A DNA stretch of 64,000 nucleotides from Paenibacillus sp. UNC451MF. GTDB lineage: Bacteria; Bacillota; Bacilli; Paenibacillales; NBRC-103111. The stretch spans positions 101,156 through 165,155 of the forward strand of contig NZ_JMLS01000022.1 in assembly GCF_000686845.1 (NCBI RefSeq), given 5' to 3'. The notes below the pieces were generated by a model that ran no database searches, had not been told where the DNA came from, and was given only the letters and a program-made list of their open reading frames with translations. Shown here piece by piece: positions 1-8,939 of this stretch. Position numbers and translations under genes: made by a program. Every line of letters begins with the position of its first letter. The stretch's first letter is position 1.

Positions 1-2
1 GC

Positions 3-194
3 GGGCTTACCGAGTTAAAAGCAACTGGAGGCTATACAGGGGAGGCGCGAACGGTGCTTATGGTGGTAGTAGGACAGACGGAGGTCACCCGATTAAAGCA
101 GCTTGTGAAGGCTATTGATCCTGGGGCCTTTGTTATTTTGAGCGATACAAACGAGGTGCTTGGCGAAGGGTTTAAGTTTCACATTCCTTCTTAA
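3..194 (+). CDS. YitT-family membrane protein, C-terminal fragment (5' end outside window)
   Basis: Only the last 63 codons are in the window, read in the third frame to a TAA at 192-194. The fragment matches the cytoplasmic C-terminal domain (DUF2179 type) of YitT-family integral membrane proteins: a GGYTGE motif, a hydrophobic VLMVVVG strand, then DPGAFVILSD and the family ending EVLGEGF. The transmembrane part lies upstream of the window. Function of the family is poorly known. It ends about 130 bp before the argC promoter and is not part of the arginine operon. The family call rests on this short but characteristic tail. Confidence 0.8.
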   Translation, partial: GLTELKATGGYTGEARTVLMVVVGQTEVTRLKQLVKAIDPGAFVILSDTNEVLGEGFKFHIPS

Positions 195-323
195 AAAGAG
201 CCTGTATTCAAGTTGAAGCAGATTAGGTAAAATGGGGGAGTTAGCAAGTAATAATTTCCTTATATAGAATAAGTTAATGCAGGGAATGGCGACGGAGAAT
301 GAACGAGACGAGAGAAAAAATCC

Positions 324-361
324 ATTGAATTATTATACTTAAGAATGTATAATAATACATA
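324..361 (+). promoter_or_regulatory. argC promoter overlapped by tandem ARG boxes (AhrC/ArgR operator)
   Basis: A near-consensus sigma-A promoter has -35 TTGAAT at 325-330, a 17-bp spacer and -10 TATAAT at 348-353. Two 18-bp stretches fit the ARG box consensus WNTGAATWWWWATTCANW at 16 of 18 positions each: 324-341 and 344-361. They are separated by 2 bp, so they lie on about the same face of the helix. The second is a perfect palindrome (ATGTAT, AATA, ATACAT). The operators cover both promoter elements, which fits direct repression by an arginine-bound AhrC/ArgR hexamer. The binding itself is inferred. Confidence 0.8.
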
Positions 362-385
362 GTTTTTCATGTGGAGGGAACGGTT

Positions 386-1435
386 ATGTCTAATAAATTA
401 AGAGCGGCAATTATCGGTGCAACAGGATACGGTGGAGTGGAAGTGATTCGGCTGCTTCTAACGCATCCGAACGTGGAGATTACTTCGGTGATTTCTTCGT
501 CCAGCGCGGGAACGCCAATTGCAGACGGATATCCGCATTTGAATGAAATTATGGTAGGAAACCTGGATGGTATCGACGTAGAGCAAATGAAGCAAAAGGC
601 GGATGTTGTTTTCTTGGCGACGCCGCATGGCGTAGCTGCTGAGCTGGCTCCGAAGCTGGTGGACGCGGGCTTGAAGGTCATCGATATTTCTGGAGATTTC
701 CGATTGAAATCCGGTGAAGTGTATGAAAAGTGGTATAAGCATAAACCGGCGGATCCGGCGTATGTGGACAAAGCGGTATACGGCTTATCCGAGGTGTTTG
801 ACGATGAAGTTCGTGATGCATCGTTTATTTCTAATCCGGGCTGTTTTCCAACGGCTACGCTGCTTGGTTTAGTACCTCTTGTGAATAAGGGATGGGCAGA
901 TTTGTCCTCTATTATTGTCGATGCCAAATCGGGTGTGTCCGGAGCGGGACGCGGCTTAAGCTTGACTTCGCACTATTCCGAGATTAACGAAAATTTCTTG
1001 GCGTATAAGGTGAATAAGCATCAGCATACGCCTGAAATCGAGCAGATTCTCAGCCGTGTGGCTAGCGAAGAGGTGGTTGTGTCTTTCACGACACATTTGG
1101 TGCCTATGACTCGCGGAATTCTATCTACGATGTATGTTAAGCTGAATGGGAACCATTCAGAGGACGAGATCATTGAGATGTACCGCCAGTACTACGAAGG
1201 GCGTCGTTTCGTAAGAATTCGTCAGAAGGGGAAATGGCCGGCGACGAAGGAAGTATGGGGCTCGAACTATTGTGATATCGGCTTCTCGCTAGATGAGCGT
1301 ACAGGACGGCTGACGATTATTTCCGTAATAGATAATGTGGTTAAAGGGGCAGCCGGTCAGGCGGTCCAAAACTTGAACTTAATGATGGGCTGGGAAGAAA
1401 CGACTGGATTGGCGTTCACCCCGGTTTATCCATAA
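386..1435 (+). CDS. argC: N-acetyl-gamma-glutamyl-phosphate reductase
   Basis: Third step of arginine synthesis: NADPH-dependent reduction of N-acetylglutamyl-phosphate to the semialdehyde, in the cytoplasm. The 349-residue product starts with a Rossmann NADP-binding loop (GATGYGGVE) and carries the catalytic cysteine in the family signature SNPGCFPT around residue 147. The length is normal for the short bacterial form. The ATG at 386 is preferred over a GTG at 371 because GGAGGG lies just upstream of it, inside the longer reading frame. It is the first gene of argCJBDFGH and lies directly behind the ARG-box promoter. Confidence 0.97.
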   Translation: MSNKLRAAIIGATGYGGVEVIRLLLTHPNVEITSVISSSSAGTPIADGYPHLNEIMVGNLDGIDVEQMKQKADVVFLATPHGVAAELAPKLVDAGLKVIDISGDFRLKSGEVYEKWYKHKPADPAYVDKAVYGLSEVFDDEVRDASFISNPGCFPTATLLGLVPLVNKGWADLSSIIVDAKSGVSGAGRGLSLTSHYSEINENFLAYKVNKHQHTPEIEQILSRVASEEVVVSFTTHLVPMTRGILSTMYVKLNGNHSEDEIIEMYRQYYEGRRFVRIRQKGKWPATKEVWGSNYCDIGFSLDERTGRLTIISVIDNVVKGAAGQAVQNLNLMMGWEETTGLAFTPVYP

Positions 1436-1462
1436 CAGTAACATGCCATGGGTGAGGAGAAG

Positions 1463-2689
1463 ATGAAGGTGAAGGATCAATTTACTGTCGTGCCAGAAGG
1501 CTCGATCACAACACCGCAGGGCTTTCGTGCTGGAGGCCTGCATTGCGGCTTGAAAAAAACAAATCGCTATGACCTTGGCGTCATAGTGTGTGAGGTTCCG
1601 GCTCAAGCTGCGGGCGTATATACGCTTAACGCGTTTCAGGCGGCTCCCTTGCGGGTGACGCAAGACAGCATTGCTGTTGACGGCAAGCTGCAAGCGATGC
1701 TCGTTAACAGCGGTAATGCCAACGCCTGCACGGGGCAACAAGGTGAGGATGACGCACGTTCCATGCGTGCGGCGGCTGCAAAGGCTTTTGGCGTAGCGGA
1801 GCACCATGTCGGTGTTACGTCGACAGGAGTTATCGGCGAGCTTTTGCCGATGCCTAAGGTGTTGGGTGGTATTGAGAAGCTTCCGGCAGAAGTGAAGGCT
1901 GACGGAGGAGAGGATTTCTGTCAGGCGATCCTTACGACCGACCTAGTTCAGAAGATGACCTGCGTGAAGCTGACGGTGGGCGGAAAAACGGTACATATCG
2001 CTGGCGCAGCTAAAGGCTCGGGCATGATTCATCCGAACATGGCGACGATGCTTGGCTTTATGACGACAGATGCCAACATCGAAAGCGCTCAGCTGCAAAA
2101 GCTGCTGAACGGCGTGACGGACTCCACGTTCAACATGATCACAGTTGACGGCGATACAAGCACGAACGACATGGTTGTCGTTATGGCTAGCGGCATGGCC
2201 GGCAACGATAGTTTGACACCGGATCATCCGGATTGGGCTGCTTTCGAAGCGGGCTTCCGCTACGTAGGAGAGTACTTGGCCAAAGCTATCGCTCGTGATG
2301 GTGAAGGGGCAACGAAGCTGATTGAAGTGAATGTGGCAGGTGCTGAGTCCCAAGACGCTGCACGTGCTATTGCTAAGACGGTCGTAGGCTCGAGCCTAGT
2401 GAAGTCCGCTTGCTACGGTGCAGATGCCAACTGGGGCCGTATCATCGCAGCAGTAGGACGCGCTGGAAAGCCGGTTAATACGGAAACGGTTGATATCCGT
2501 TTAGGGGATATTGTGGTGCTGGAACAGTCTCGTCCAGTGAAGTTCGACGAAGATCGTGCTGAGGAGTACTTGAAGGGCGAGCTGGTTCAAATTCATGTGA
2601 ACTTGAACATGGGCTCTGAGACGGCAACGGCATGGGGCTGCGATTTGACCTATGATTATGTTCGTATCAACGCGGCATATCGGACGTAA
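1463..2689 (+). CDS. argJ: Bifunctional ornithine acetyltransferase / N-acetylglutamate synthase
   Basis: ArgJ moves the acetyl group from N-acetylornithine to glutamate (cyclic pathway) and can also make N-acetylglutamate from acetyl-CoA. The self-cleavage region is intact: KGSGMIHPNMATML, in which the Thr after NMA becomes the N-terminal nucleophile of the beta chain. The C-terminal WGCDLTYDYVRINA signature is also present. About 408 residues is normal. The ATG at 1463 follows GGTGAGGAG at a good distance and is preferred to the ATG at 1448, which has no Shine-Dalgarno site. It follows argC by 27 bp. Whether it is mono- or bifunctional cannot be told from sequence alone. Confidence 0.96.
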   Translation: MKVKDQFTVVPEGSITTPQGFRAGGLHCGLKKTNRYDLGVIVCEVPAQAAGVYTLNAFQAAPLRVTQDSIAVDGKLQAMLVNSGNANACTGQQGEDDARSMRAAAAKAFGVAEHHVGVTSTGVIGELLPMPKVLGGIEKLPAEVKADGGEDFCQAILTTDLVQKMTCVKLTVGGKTVHIAGAAKGSGMIHPNMATMLGFMTTDANIESAQLQKLLNGVTDSTFNMITVDGDTSTNDMVVVMASGMAGNDSLTPDHPDWAAFEAGFRYVGEYLAKAIARDGEGATKLIEVNVAGAESQDAARAIAKTVVGSSLVKSACYGADANWGRIIAAVGRAGKPVNTETVDIRLGDIVVLEQSRPVKFDEDRAEEYLKGELVQIHVNLNMGSETATAWGCDLTYDYVRINAAYRT

Positions 2690-2791
2690 GAAGCGAATCG
2701 GTTTAAATAAATAAGCTAAGCAAACGGTAGAGCTATTGATCTTGCTCTAGATTAGTCGATAGCTATCCGTGCATATAAAGGGGAACGAAAC

Positions 2792-3574
2792 ATGAGTGCA
2801 ATGTGTTTTGTGATGAAATGCGGCGGCAGTACGCTAGCGGCGCTGCCGGATTCTTTTTTCGTGGATATGAAGAATCTTCAGGATGAAGCGATTATCCCGG
2901 TTATCGTCCATGGGGGCGGTCCGGCGATCTCGTCTACGCTTGAGAAGCTTGGTATCGAAACCGAGTTTGTCAACGGTCTGCGCAAAACGAACGAAGCGGT
3001 GCTCGACGTCGTCGAGATGGTGCTGTCGGGTCAAATCAATAAAGAGATCGTTCGCAAAATCCAGTTGTCCGGCGCTCGCGCCATGGGCTTGTCTGGAGTA
3101 GATGGTCATCTTATTCAAGCGGAGCCTGTGGCTAACGCTCATGAAGTAGGGCTAGTTGGCGATGTCACACACGTCAATGCAGAACTGATTCAAGGCATTG
3201 TCAAGATGGGCTACATGCCGGTTATAGCTCCTGTCGGTCTTGGAGCAGATGGCGGACAGCGTTATAATATTAATGCGGATACGGCGGCAGGCGCCGTGGC
3301 ATCGCATTTGGGTGTCGAAAGAATGATCGTTGTAACGGATGTGCCGGGCATTATGAACGGTGAGAAGAAGGTGCTTCCTTCCGTAACGGTACAGGAGATC
3401 GACGCGATGATCGCAAGCGGTGAAATTTACGGAGGTATGATTCCAAAGGTTCGCGCAGCGGTTCAATGTATTCAGGGCAAAGTTCGTGAGGTCATCATTG
3501 TGAACGGAGCAGAGCCGGAAGTTTTGAGCAAGGTCATTAAGGGCGCTGCTATTGGAACGCGAATTGTGAAATAG
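2792..3574 (+). CDS. argB: Acetylglutamate kinase
   Basis: Second step of arginine synthesis, ATP-dependent phosphorylation of N-acetylglutamate. It is a 260-residue amino-acid kinase-fold protein with the phosphate-binding KCGGST loop near the N-terminus, the substrate loop VHGGGP, an NINADTAAGA segment that holds the catalytic Asp region, and GGMIPKV near the C-terminus. The N-terminal helix of the hexameric, arginine-inhibited kinases is not evident, so it resembles the short, probably feedback-insensitive form; that point is inference. AAAGGGG precedes the ATG. A 102-bp gap separates it from argJ, with no terminator seen. Confidence 0.96.
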   Translation: MSAMCFVMKCGGSTLAALPDSFFVDMKNLQDEAIIPVIVHGGGPAISSTLEKLGIETEFVNGLRKTNEAVLDVVEMVLSGQINKEIVRKIQLSGARAMGLSGVDGHLIQAEPVANAHEVGLVGDVTHVNAELIQGIVKMGYMPVIAPVGLGADGGQRYNINADTAAGAVASHLGVERMIVVTDVPGIMNGEKKVLPSVTVQEIDAMIASGEIYGGMIPKVRAAVQCIQGKVREVIIVNGAEPEVLSKVIKGAAIGTRIVK

Positions 3575-3620
3575 ATGAATCTATAAGGTTATTACCTATA
3601 TGAAAAAGGAGTGATTCAGC

Positions 3621-4811
3621 ATGGGAGAAGGAGCTAATTCATTGTTTCCGAATTACGGGCGCTACCCGCTAGCATTTGTGAAGGGGGAAGGCAGCCGCCT
3701 TTGGGATGAGAATGGCAAAGAGTACCTCGATCTGATGTGCGGTTTAGCGGTGACGAACCTGGGGCATGCCCCCAAACAGGTAAAAGAGCGCTTAAAGGAT
3801 CAGGTTGACCAGCTGTGGCACACGAGCAACCTGTTTCATATTCCGAATCAGGAAAAGCTGGCGAAGCTGCTGACTGACAACAGCTGCGGAGACGCTGTAT
3901 TTTTCTGCAACAGCGGAGCGGAAGCGAACGAAGCGGCTATTAAGCTGGCTCGCCGCTATTTCCAAAAAGTGCTCGGCAAGCCGGATCAATATGAAATCAT
4001 TACGTTCCACTTGTCTTTCCATGGACGTACCCTTGCCACATTAACGGCAACTGGACAGGATAAGGTAAAAGAAGGCTTTGCGCCGCTGCCAGAAGGCTTC
4101 GTCTACGCACCATACAATGACGCTGAAGCGTTGGAAAAAACGATCGGCCCTAAAACATGCGCGATCATGCTCGAGATGGTACAAGGCGAAGGCGGCGTTA
4201 ACCGTGCTGAGCCTGAATTTGTTACTCGCGTTGCAGAGCTTTGCAAGCAGCATGGCCTGCTTCTGATCATTGATGAAATCCAAACGGGTATTGGCCGTAC
4301 GGGTAAAATGTTCGCTTACGAACACTATGGCGTGGAGCCGGATATTTTTACATTGGCAAAAGGATTGGGCAGCGGTATGCCAATTGGCGCAATGCTTGGA
4401 AAAGAAAAGCTGCGTACAGCATTCTCTGCGGGCAGCCATGGATCAACCTTTGGGGGCAACTACTTGTCTACGGCAGCCGGTATTGCTACTATGGAAACGA
4501 TGCTCGCCGAGAAGCTGCCTGAGCGTGCAGCGGAGCTTGGCGATTATATCGTCAACACCTTGAAAGAGAAGCTGGCAGGCAATCCGTTGGTGACTGAGGT
4601 TCGTGGTCTGGGTATGTTGATCGGCATCGGCTGCACTCAGCCAGTTGCGGATCTGATTACTACCATTCAAGACCAAGCGGTATTGGTTGTATCTGCTGGA
4701 CCTAATGTCATTCGTCTTGCGCCAAGCTTGCTCATTTCTAAAGAAGACTTGGACCGCGGTCTGGATGTGGTCTGCTCGGTATTAAGCAAACAAGCTGCAG
4801 CTGCTGTATAA
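3621..4811 (+). CDS. argD: Acetylornithine aminotransferase
   Basis: PLP-dependent class III aminotransferase that converts N-acetylglutamate semialdehyde to N-acetylornithine. The 396-residue protein has the PLP phosphate-binding NSGAEANEAAIKLAR motif, the LLIIDEIQTGIGRTG strand with the pyridine-N-binding Asp, and the Schiff-base lysine in TLAKGLGSGMPIGA. Length is typical. AAAAAGGAG precedes the ATG. It lies 46 bp after argB. Related enzymes act on ornithine, succinylornithine or GABA; the position between argB and argF makes the acetylornithine role secure. Confidence 0.95.
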   Translation: MGEGANSLFPNYGRYPLAFVKGEGSRLWDENGKEYLDLMCGLAVTNLGHAPKQVKERLKDQVDQLWHTSNLFHIPNQEKLAKLLTDNSCGDAVFFCNSGAEANEAAIKLARRYFQKVLGKPDQYEIITFHLSFHGRTLATLTATGQDKVKEGFAPLPEGFVYAPYNDAEALEKTIGPKTCAIMLEMVQGEGGVNRAEPEFVTRVAELCKQHGLLLIIDEIQTGIGRTGKMFAYEHYGVEPDIFTLAKGLGSGMPIGAMLGKEKLRTAFSAGSHGSTFGGNYLSTAAGIATMETMLAEKLPERAAELGDYIVNTLKEKLAGNPLVTEVRGLGMLIGIGCTQPVADLITTIQDQAVLVVSAGPNVIRLAPSLLISKEDLDRGLDVVCSVLSKQAAAAV

Positions 4812-4890
4812 GCAGCCCTTCGGCTAACATAAGCCTTCCCGTTGGGGGGGTATCGAATAATAAATTAAACTATTGAAAGGGGCGATTACA

Positions 4891-5844
4891 TTGGCAGGAA
4901 CCGAACAGCCTGTGGCAATCGACTTAAAAGGACGGGACTTCCTAGCCGTTGCCGATTACTCAACGGAAGAGCTGCAATATTTAATTGACCTGGCTATCGA
5001 ATTGAAACGGAAGCAAAAGGCAGGAGAAGTATACCAACCGCTCAAAGGAAAGACGCTGGGCATGATTTTTGAAAAATCATCTACTCGTACTCGCGTATCT
5101 TTTGAAGTCGGGATGTATCAATTGGGAGGCCACGCGCTCTTCTTGAGCAAGAACGATCTTCAGATCGGACGCGGCGAATCGATTTGGGATACGGCTCAAG
5201 TTATGTCCCGTTATTTGGACGGCATTATGATTCGGACCTATGAGCACCGCAAAGTAATCGATTTGGCGAGAGGGGCAACGATTCCAGTTATTAACGGATT
5301 AACGGACCGTACGCATCCTTGTCAGGCGCTGGCGGATTTCCAAACGATTCTGGAGCATAAAGGCACTTTGAAAGGCTTGAAAGTAGCTTATATCGGGGAT
5401 GGCAACAATATGGTGCATTCCTTGATGATGATGGCTGCCAAGCTTGGAGTGGATTTTGCATCTGCTTCTCCAGTAGGCTACGAGCCTGATAAAGGTATCG
5501 TTGAGTCCACTAAGGAAGTGGCTAGCCAGAACGGATGCAAGCTGTATGTTGGCAATGATCCGAAGGAAGCTGTAGCTGGGGCTGATGTTGTTTATACAGA
5601 TGTATGGGCTAGCATGGGCTTTGAAGAAGAGCAAAAAGAACGCGAAATCGCCTTTAAAGACTATCAAGTCAATGAAGAGCTGATGAAGCTTGCGAAAAAG
5701 GATTATCTGTTCATGCACTGCTTGCCAGCACATCGCGGCGAAGAGGTAAGCGAAGGCGTGATTGACGGGGAAAACTCGATTATTTTTGATCAGGCTGAAA
5801 ATCGTCTTCACGCACAAAAAGCAATTATGGTTGCTATCATGTAA
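4891..5844 (+). CDS. argF: Ornithine carbamoyltransferase
   Basis: Makes citrulline from ornithine and carbamoyl phosphate. The carbamoyl-phosphate motif SSTRTRVSFE, the HPCQALAD segment, the ornithine loop DGNNMVHS and the catalytic HCLPAHRG are all present. I place the start at TTG 4891, eight bases after AAAGGGG, giving 317 residues; an in-frame TTG at 4873 lies upstream of that ribosome binding site. The gene follows argD by 79 bp. In Bacillus subtilis carAB lies between argD and argF; here it does not, so carbamoyl phosphate must come from a carAB elsewhere. Confidence 0.95.
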   Translation: MAGTEQPVAIDLKGRDFLAVADYSTEELQYLIDLAIELKRKQKAGEVYQPLKGKTLGMIFEKSSTRTRVSFEVGMYQLGGHALFLSKNDLQIGRGESIWDTAQVMSRYLDGIMIRTYEHRKVIDLARGATIPVINGLTDRTHPCQALADFQTILEHKGTLKGLKVAYIGDGNNMVHSLMMMAAKLGVDFASASPVGYEPDKGIVESTKEVASQNGCKLYVGNDPKEAVAGADVVYTDVWASMGFEEEQKEREIAFKDYQVNEELMKLAKKDYLFMHCLPAHRGEEVSEGVIDGENSIIFDQAENRLHAQKAIMVAIM

Positions 5845-5937
5845 TTTTTACTATAATGAGTCTGTTGAGAAGCGGTGGGCATGATCGATTCATGTCCACT
5901 GTGTGCGGACTTGCATAATAAAGGAGAGCGGGACACA

Positions 5938-7176
5938 ATGGCAAAGCAAAAAATCGTACTGGCCTATTCGGGCGGTTTGGATACATCGATTATTTTAAAA
6001 TGGTTAAAAGAAACGTATGATGCGGAAATTATCGCATTCACTGCGGATATCGGACAAAAGGACGAGCTCGACGGTTTGGAAGCGAAAGCTTTGGCAACCG
6101 GCGCTTCCAAAATTTATATCGATGACCTGCGCGATGAGTTTGCAAAAGACTTCATCTTCCCAATGTTCCAAGCGGGTGCTTTGTACGAGGGACAATACTT
6201 GCTCGGCACCAGTATTGCGCGTCCACTGATCGCTAAGCGTATGGTTGAAATCGCACGTAAAGAGGGCGCAACTGCAATCGCCCACGGCGCAACAGGTAAA
6301 GGTAATGACCAAGTGCGTTTTGAGCTGACTGCAGCTGCTTTGGCACCTGAGCTGGACGTTATCGCTCCTTGGCGTTTGGACGAATTCCGCGAAACATTCC
6401 CAGGACGTGCGGAAATGATCGCTTATGCTGAGAAGCATGGCATTCCAGTAACAGCTTCCGCAGCGAAGCCTTACTCAACAGACCGTAACCTGCTGCATAT
6501 CAGCTTTGAGAGCGGCATGCTCGAGGATCCTTGGTTCGATCCAAGTGCGACATCTAATAAGGACATGTTCGTATTGAGTGTTGATCCTGAGGATGCGCCG
6601 GACCAAGCGGAATATGTGGAATTGAATTTTGAAAAAGGGAACTGCGTTGGCTTGAATGGCGATAGCATGACTCCGCTTCAAGTAATGGAACGCCTTAATG
6701 AACTAGGCGGCAAGCATGGCGTAGGCCGTGTAGATATGGTTGAAAACCGGTTTGTCGGCATGAAGAGCCGCGGCGTATATGAGACACCAGGCGGAACGAT
6801 TCTGTTCACGGCTCACCGTAAAATGGAGTCCTTGACTATGGACCGTGAAGTCATGAGCTTGCGTGACTCTTTGATCTCCCGTTATGCCACTCTTGTATAC
6901 AATGGCTTCTGGTTTGCTCCTGAACGGTTGGCAGTACAAGCGCTAGTGGATGAAAGCCAAAAGAACGTTACAGGTACTGTACGTTTGAAACTGTACAAAG
7001 GTAATGTAATCGGAGCGGGCGTACAAAGTCCAGTAAGCTTGTACAATCCTGACATCGCAACGATGGAAGCTGATCCTACACAAGCTTACAACCAAGGGGA
7101 CGCAACAGGCTTTATCCGCCTGAATGCGCTGCGTTTGAAAGTATCTTCCGGCGTTCAACAAAATGCGAAGAAGTAA
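5938..7176 (+). CDS. argG: Argininosuccinate synthase
   Basis: ATP-dependent joining of citrulline and aspartate to argininosuccinate. The N-terminal PP-loop for ATP pyrophosphate cleavage is AYSGGLDTS, followed by [15 protein letters not shown] and [11 protein letters not shown], all family signatures. The 412-residue length is typical. The ATG at 5938 has AAAGGAG in front; an in-frame extension to 5875 adds a cysteine-rich stretch not typical of the family and is rejected. It follows argF by 93 bp. Downstream lie two hairpins and a repeat array before argH. Confidence 0.96.
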   Translation: MAKQKIVLAYSGGLDTSIILKWLKETYDAEIIAFTADIGQKDELDGLEAKALATGASKIYIDDLRDEFAKDFIFPMFQAGALYEGQYLLGTSIARPLIAKRMVEIARKEGATAIAHGATGKGNDQVRFELTAAALAPELDVIAPWRLDEFRETFPGRAEMIAYAEKHGIPVTASAAKPYSTDRNLLHISFESGMLEDPWFDPSATSNKDMFVLSVDPEDAPDQAEYVELNFEKGNCVGLNGDSMTPLQVMERLNELGGKHGVGRVDMVENRFVGMKSRGVYETPGGTILFTAHRKMESLTMDREVMSLRDSLISRYATLVYNGFWFAPERLAVQALVDESQKNVTGTVRLKLYKGNVIGAGVQSPVSLYNPDIATMEADPTQAYNQGDATGFIRLNALRLKVSSGVQQNAKK

Positions 7177-7187
7177 TTGGTGATTAT

Positions 7188-7249
7188 GGCCGTGTAGACT
7201 GCGGCCTTTAGTGAAACGGGCTTCCCAGTGGACAACCATAGGGAAGCCC
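7188..7249 (+). other. Two intercistronic hairpins after argG
   Basis: The first hairpin pairs GGCCG (7188-7192) with CGGCC (7202-7206). The second, stronger one pairs GGGCTTCCC (7218-7226) with GGGAAGCCC (7241-7249), with an inner TGG/CCA pairing and an ACAA loop. Neither is followed by a T run, so neither looks like an intrinsic terminator. They may act as mRNA processing or stabilising elements between argG and argH. The structure is seen in the sequence; the role is inference. Confidence 0.55.
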
Positions 7250-7277
7250 TGCATCACGTAAAAGGGTGAACGATATT

Positions 7278-7417
7278 AGCTTTCCGTTAGGAAAGCCTAG
7301 CAAATGTTTAGGAAGCTAGTTTTCCTAACGGAAAGCTTCAGTTAATACTTACGAAGACAACTTTCTTACAGAAAGTTCAGCATATGCTTACGAGGTTAGC
7401 TTTCCTAAAGGAAAGCT
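7278..7417 (+). repeat. Tandem array of four palindromic ~40-bp repeats (argG-argH)
   Basis: Four palindromes lie at 7278-7297, 7318-7337, 7359-7377 and 7398-7417, with starts 39-41 bp apart. The core is AGCTTTCC, a 3-4 base loop and GGAAAGCT; linkers share TGCTTACGAGGTT-like sequence. The third copy reads AACTTTCT and AGAAAGTT, so two base pairs changed on both sides and pairing is kept. The last copy ends just before the argH ribosome binding site. The same family occurs at 29023-29084. No reading frame or transposase is associated. Confidence 0.85.
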
Positions 7418-7437
7418 CTTAGAAAGGGGCAGCAGCC

Positions 7438-8853
7438 GTGTCAAAGCTTTGGGGTGGAAGATTTACAAAGAAAACGGATCAACTGGTGGAGGAATATACA
7501 GCTTCCATCATGTTCGATAAAGAACTGGCTGAAGAAGATATTCAAGGCAGCTTGGCTCATGTAACGATGCTCGGCAAATGTGGGATTTTGCCGCAAGAAG
7601 ATGTGGAGAAAATTAAAGATGGCTTGTTGAAAGTACAAGGTACGATCCGACGCGGCGAGATGGAGTTTTCCGTTAGCGACGAAGATATTCATATGAACAT
7701 CGAGAAAGCGCTGATTGAAGAAGTGGGCCCTGTAGGCGGTAAGCTGCATACGGGACGCAGTCGTAATGACCAAGTAGCAACGGACATGCACTTGTACTTG
7801 CGCAAGCGTGTTGTAGAATTTGTAGGGCTGCTGAACAAGCTTCAGGAAGCATTGATCGAGCAAGCGAAGAACAATCTGGATACGATCATTCCAGGCTATA
7901 CGCATCTTCAACGTGCTCAACCGATTTTGTTCGCACATCACTTGATGGCTTACGTGTCCATGTTCCAACGCGACATCGAGCGTTTGCAGGACAGCTACAA
8001 AAGGATTAACGTGCTTCCGCTTGGAGCAGGAGCATTAGCAGGGACGACATTCCCGATCGATCGCCACTTCGTGGCTCAGCAGTTGGGCTTTGAAGGCGTT
8101 TATGAGAATTCCCTGGATGCGGTCAGCGACCGCGATTTCATCATCGAATTCTTGTCTAATGCTTCCATGATCATGATGCACTTGTCGCGTTTGAGCGAGG
8201 AGTTCATTCTTTGGTCAAGCACGGAGTTCCATTTTATCGAGCTTGATGATGCGTTCTGTACAGGAAGCAGCATTATGCCCCAGAAGAAAAATCCGGACGT
8301 ACCTGAGCTCGTTCGCGGAAAAACAGGCCGCGTTTACGGCAATTTGTTCGGGCTGCTAACCGTTCTTAAATCTTTACCGCTTGCCTACAACAAGGACATG
8401 CAGGAAGACAAAGAAGGGATGCTGGATACAGTTCGTACGCTCCAAGGCGCCCTTCAGTTATATGCCCCAATGGTCAGCACCATGAAAGTAAATAAGGATC
8501 GTATGCGTCAAGCGGTCAACCAGGACTTCTCTAATGCAACGGATATTGCAGATTACTTGGTTAACAAAGGCTTGCCTTTCCGCCAAGCACATGAAGTCAT
8601 TGGTAAAACGGTTCTCTACTGCATCCAAAACGGTAAATTCCTGTTGGATTTAAAGTTAGAGGAGTTCCATCAATTCTCCACCCTGTTCGAGCAGGACATT
8701 TATAAAGTTCTGCAGCCAGAACAGGTTGTTAATGCCCGTAACGTGTACGGCGGTACAGCAAGCAATCAAGTTAGCGAAGCTATCGCGCGTGCCGAGGCTG
8801 TGTTCAACAGCACGAACGAATGGTTCGAGCAGTTCAGTAATAAAAGTCGTTAA
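7438..8853 (+). CDS. argH: Argininosuccinate lyase
   Basis: Last step of arginine synthesis, splitting argininosuccinate into arginine and fumarate. It is a fumarase/aspartase-superfamily protein of 471 residues with the WGGRF N-terminus, [22 protein letters not shown] and the signature [11 protein letters not shown] containing the catalytic serine loop. The start is GTG 7438, preceded by AAAGGGG. It is 261 bp from argG, the largest gap in the cluster, filled with hairpins and repeats. A strong terminator follows, so it is the last gene of the operon. Confidence 0.96.
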   Translation: MSKLWGGRFTKKTDQLVEEYTASIMFDKELAEEDIQGSLAHVTMLGKCGILPQEDVEKIKDGLLKVQGTIRRGEMEFSVSDEDIHMNIEKALIEEVGPVGGKLHTGRSRNDQVATDMHLYLRKRVVEFVGLLNKLQEALIEQAKNNLDTIIPGYTHLQRAQPILFAHHLMAYVSMFQRDIERLQDSYKRINVLPLGAGALAGTTFPIDRHFVAQQLGFEGVYENSLDAVSDRDFIIEFLSNASMIMMHLSRLSEEFILWSSTEFHFIELDDAFCTGSSIMPQKKNPDVPELVRGKTGRVYGNLFGLLTVLKSLPLAYNKDMQEDKEGMLDTVRTLQGALQLYAPMVSTMKVNKDRMRQAVNQDFSNATDIADYLVNKGLPFRQAHEVIGKTVLYCIQNGKFLLDLKLEEFHQFSTLFEQDIYKVLQPEQVVNARNVYGGTASNQVSEAIARAEAVFNSTNEWFEQFSNKSR

Positions 8854-8875
8854 TCAGTAAAAATACCTATTCATA

Positions 8876-8915
8876 CCCGTTGTTTGAGATGCTTATCTCA
8901 AACAACGGGTTTTTT
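8876..8915 (+). terminator. Rho-independent terminator of the arg operon
   Basis: A perfect 15-bp stem runs from CCCGTTGTTTGAGAT (8876-8890) to its complement at 8895-8909, closed by a GCTT loop and followed by TTTTTT. It sits 22 bp after the argH stop. Confidence 0.95.
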
Positions 8916-8939
8916 ATCATTGTTTGAAAATTTTCTTTC

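Noticed and set aside
367..927. Minus-strand frame inside argC
   Set aside because: Shadow of argC in codon-phase antisense; no ribosome binding site or family match. Many similar antisense frames over arg, uvr and pcrA genes were discarded for the same reason.
7278..7417. Possible CRISPR array
   Set aside because: Units are directly abutting palindromes with similar linkers, not identical repeats with unique spacers, and no cas genes are in the window.
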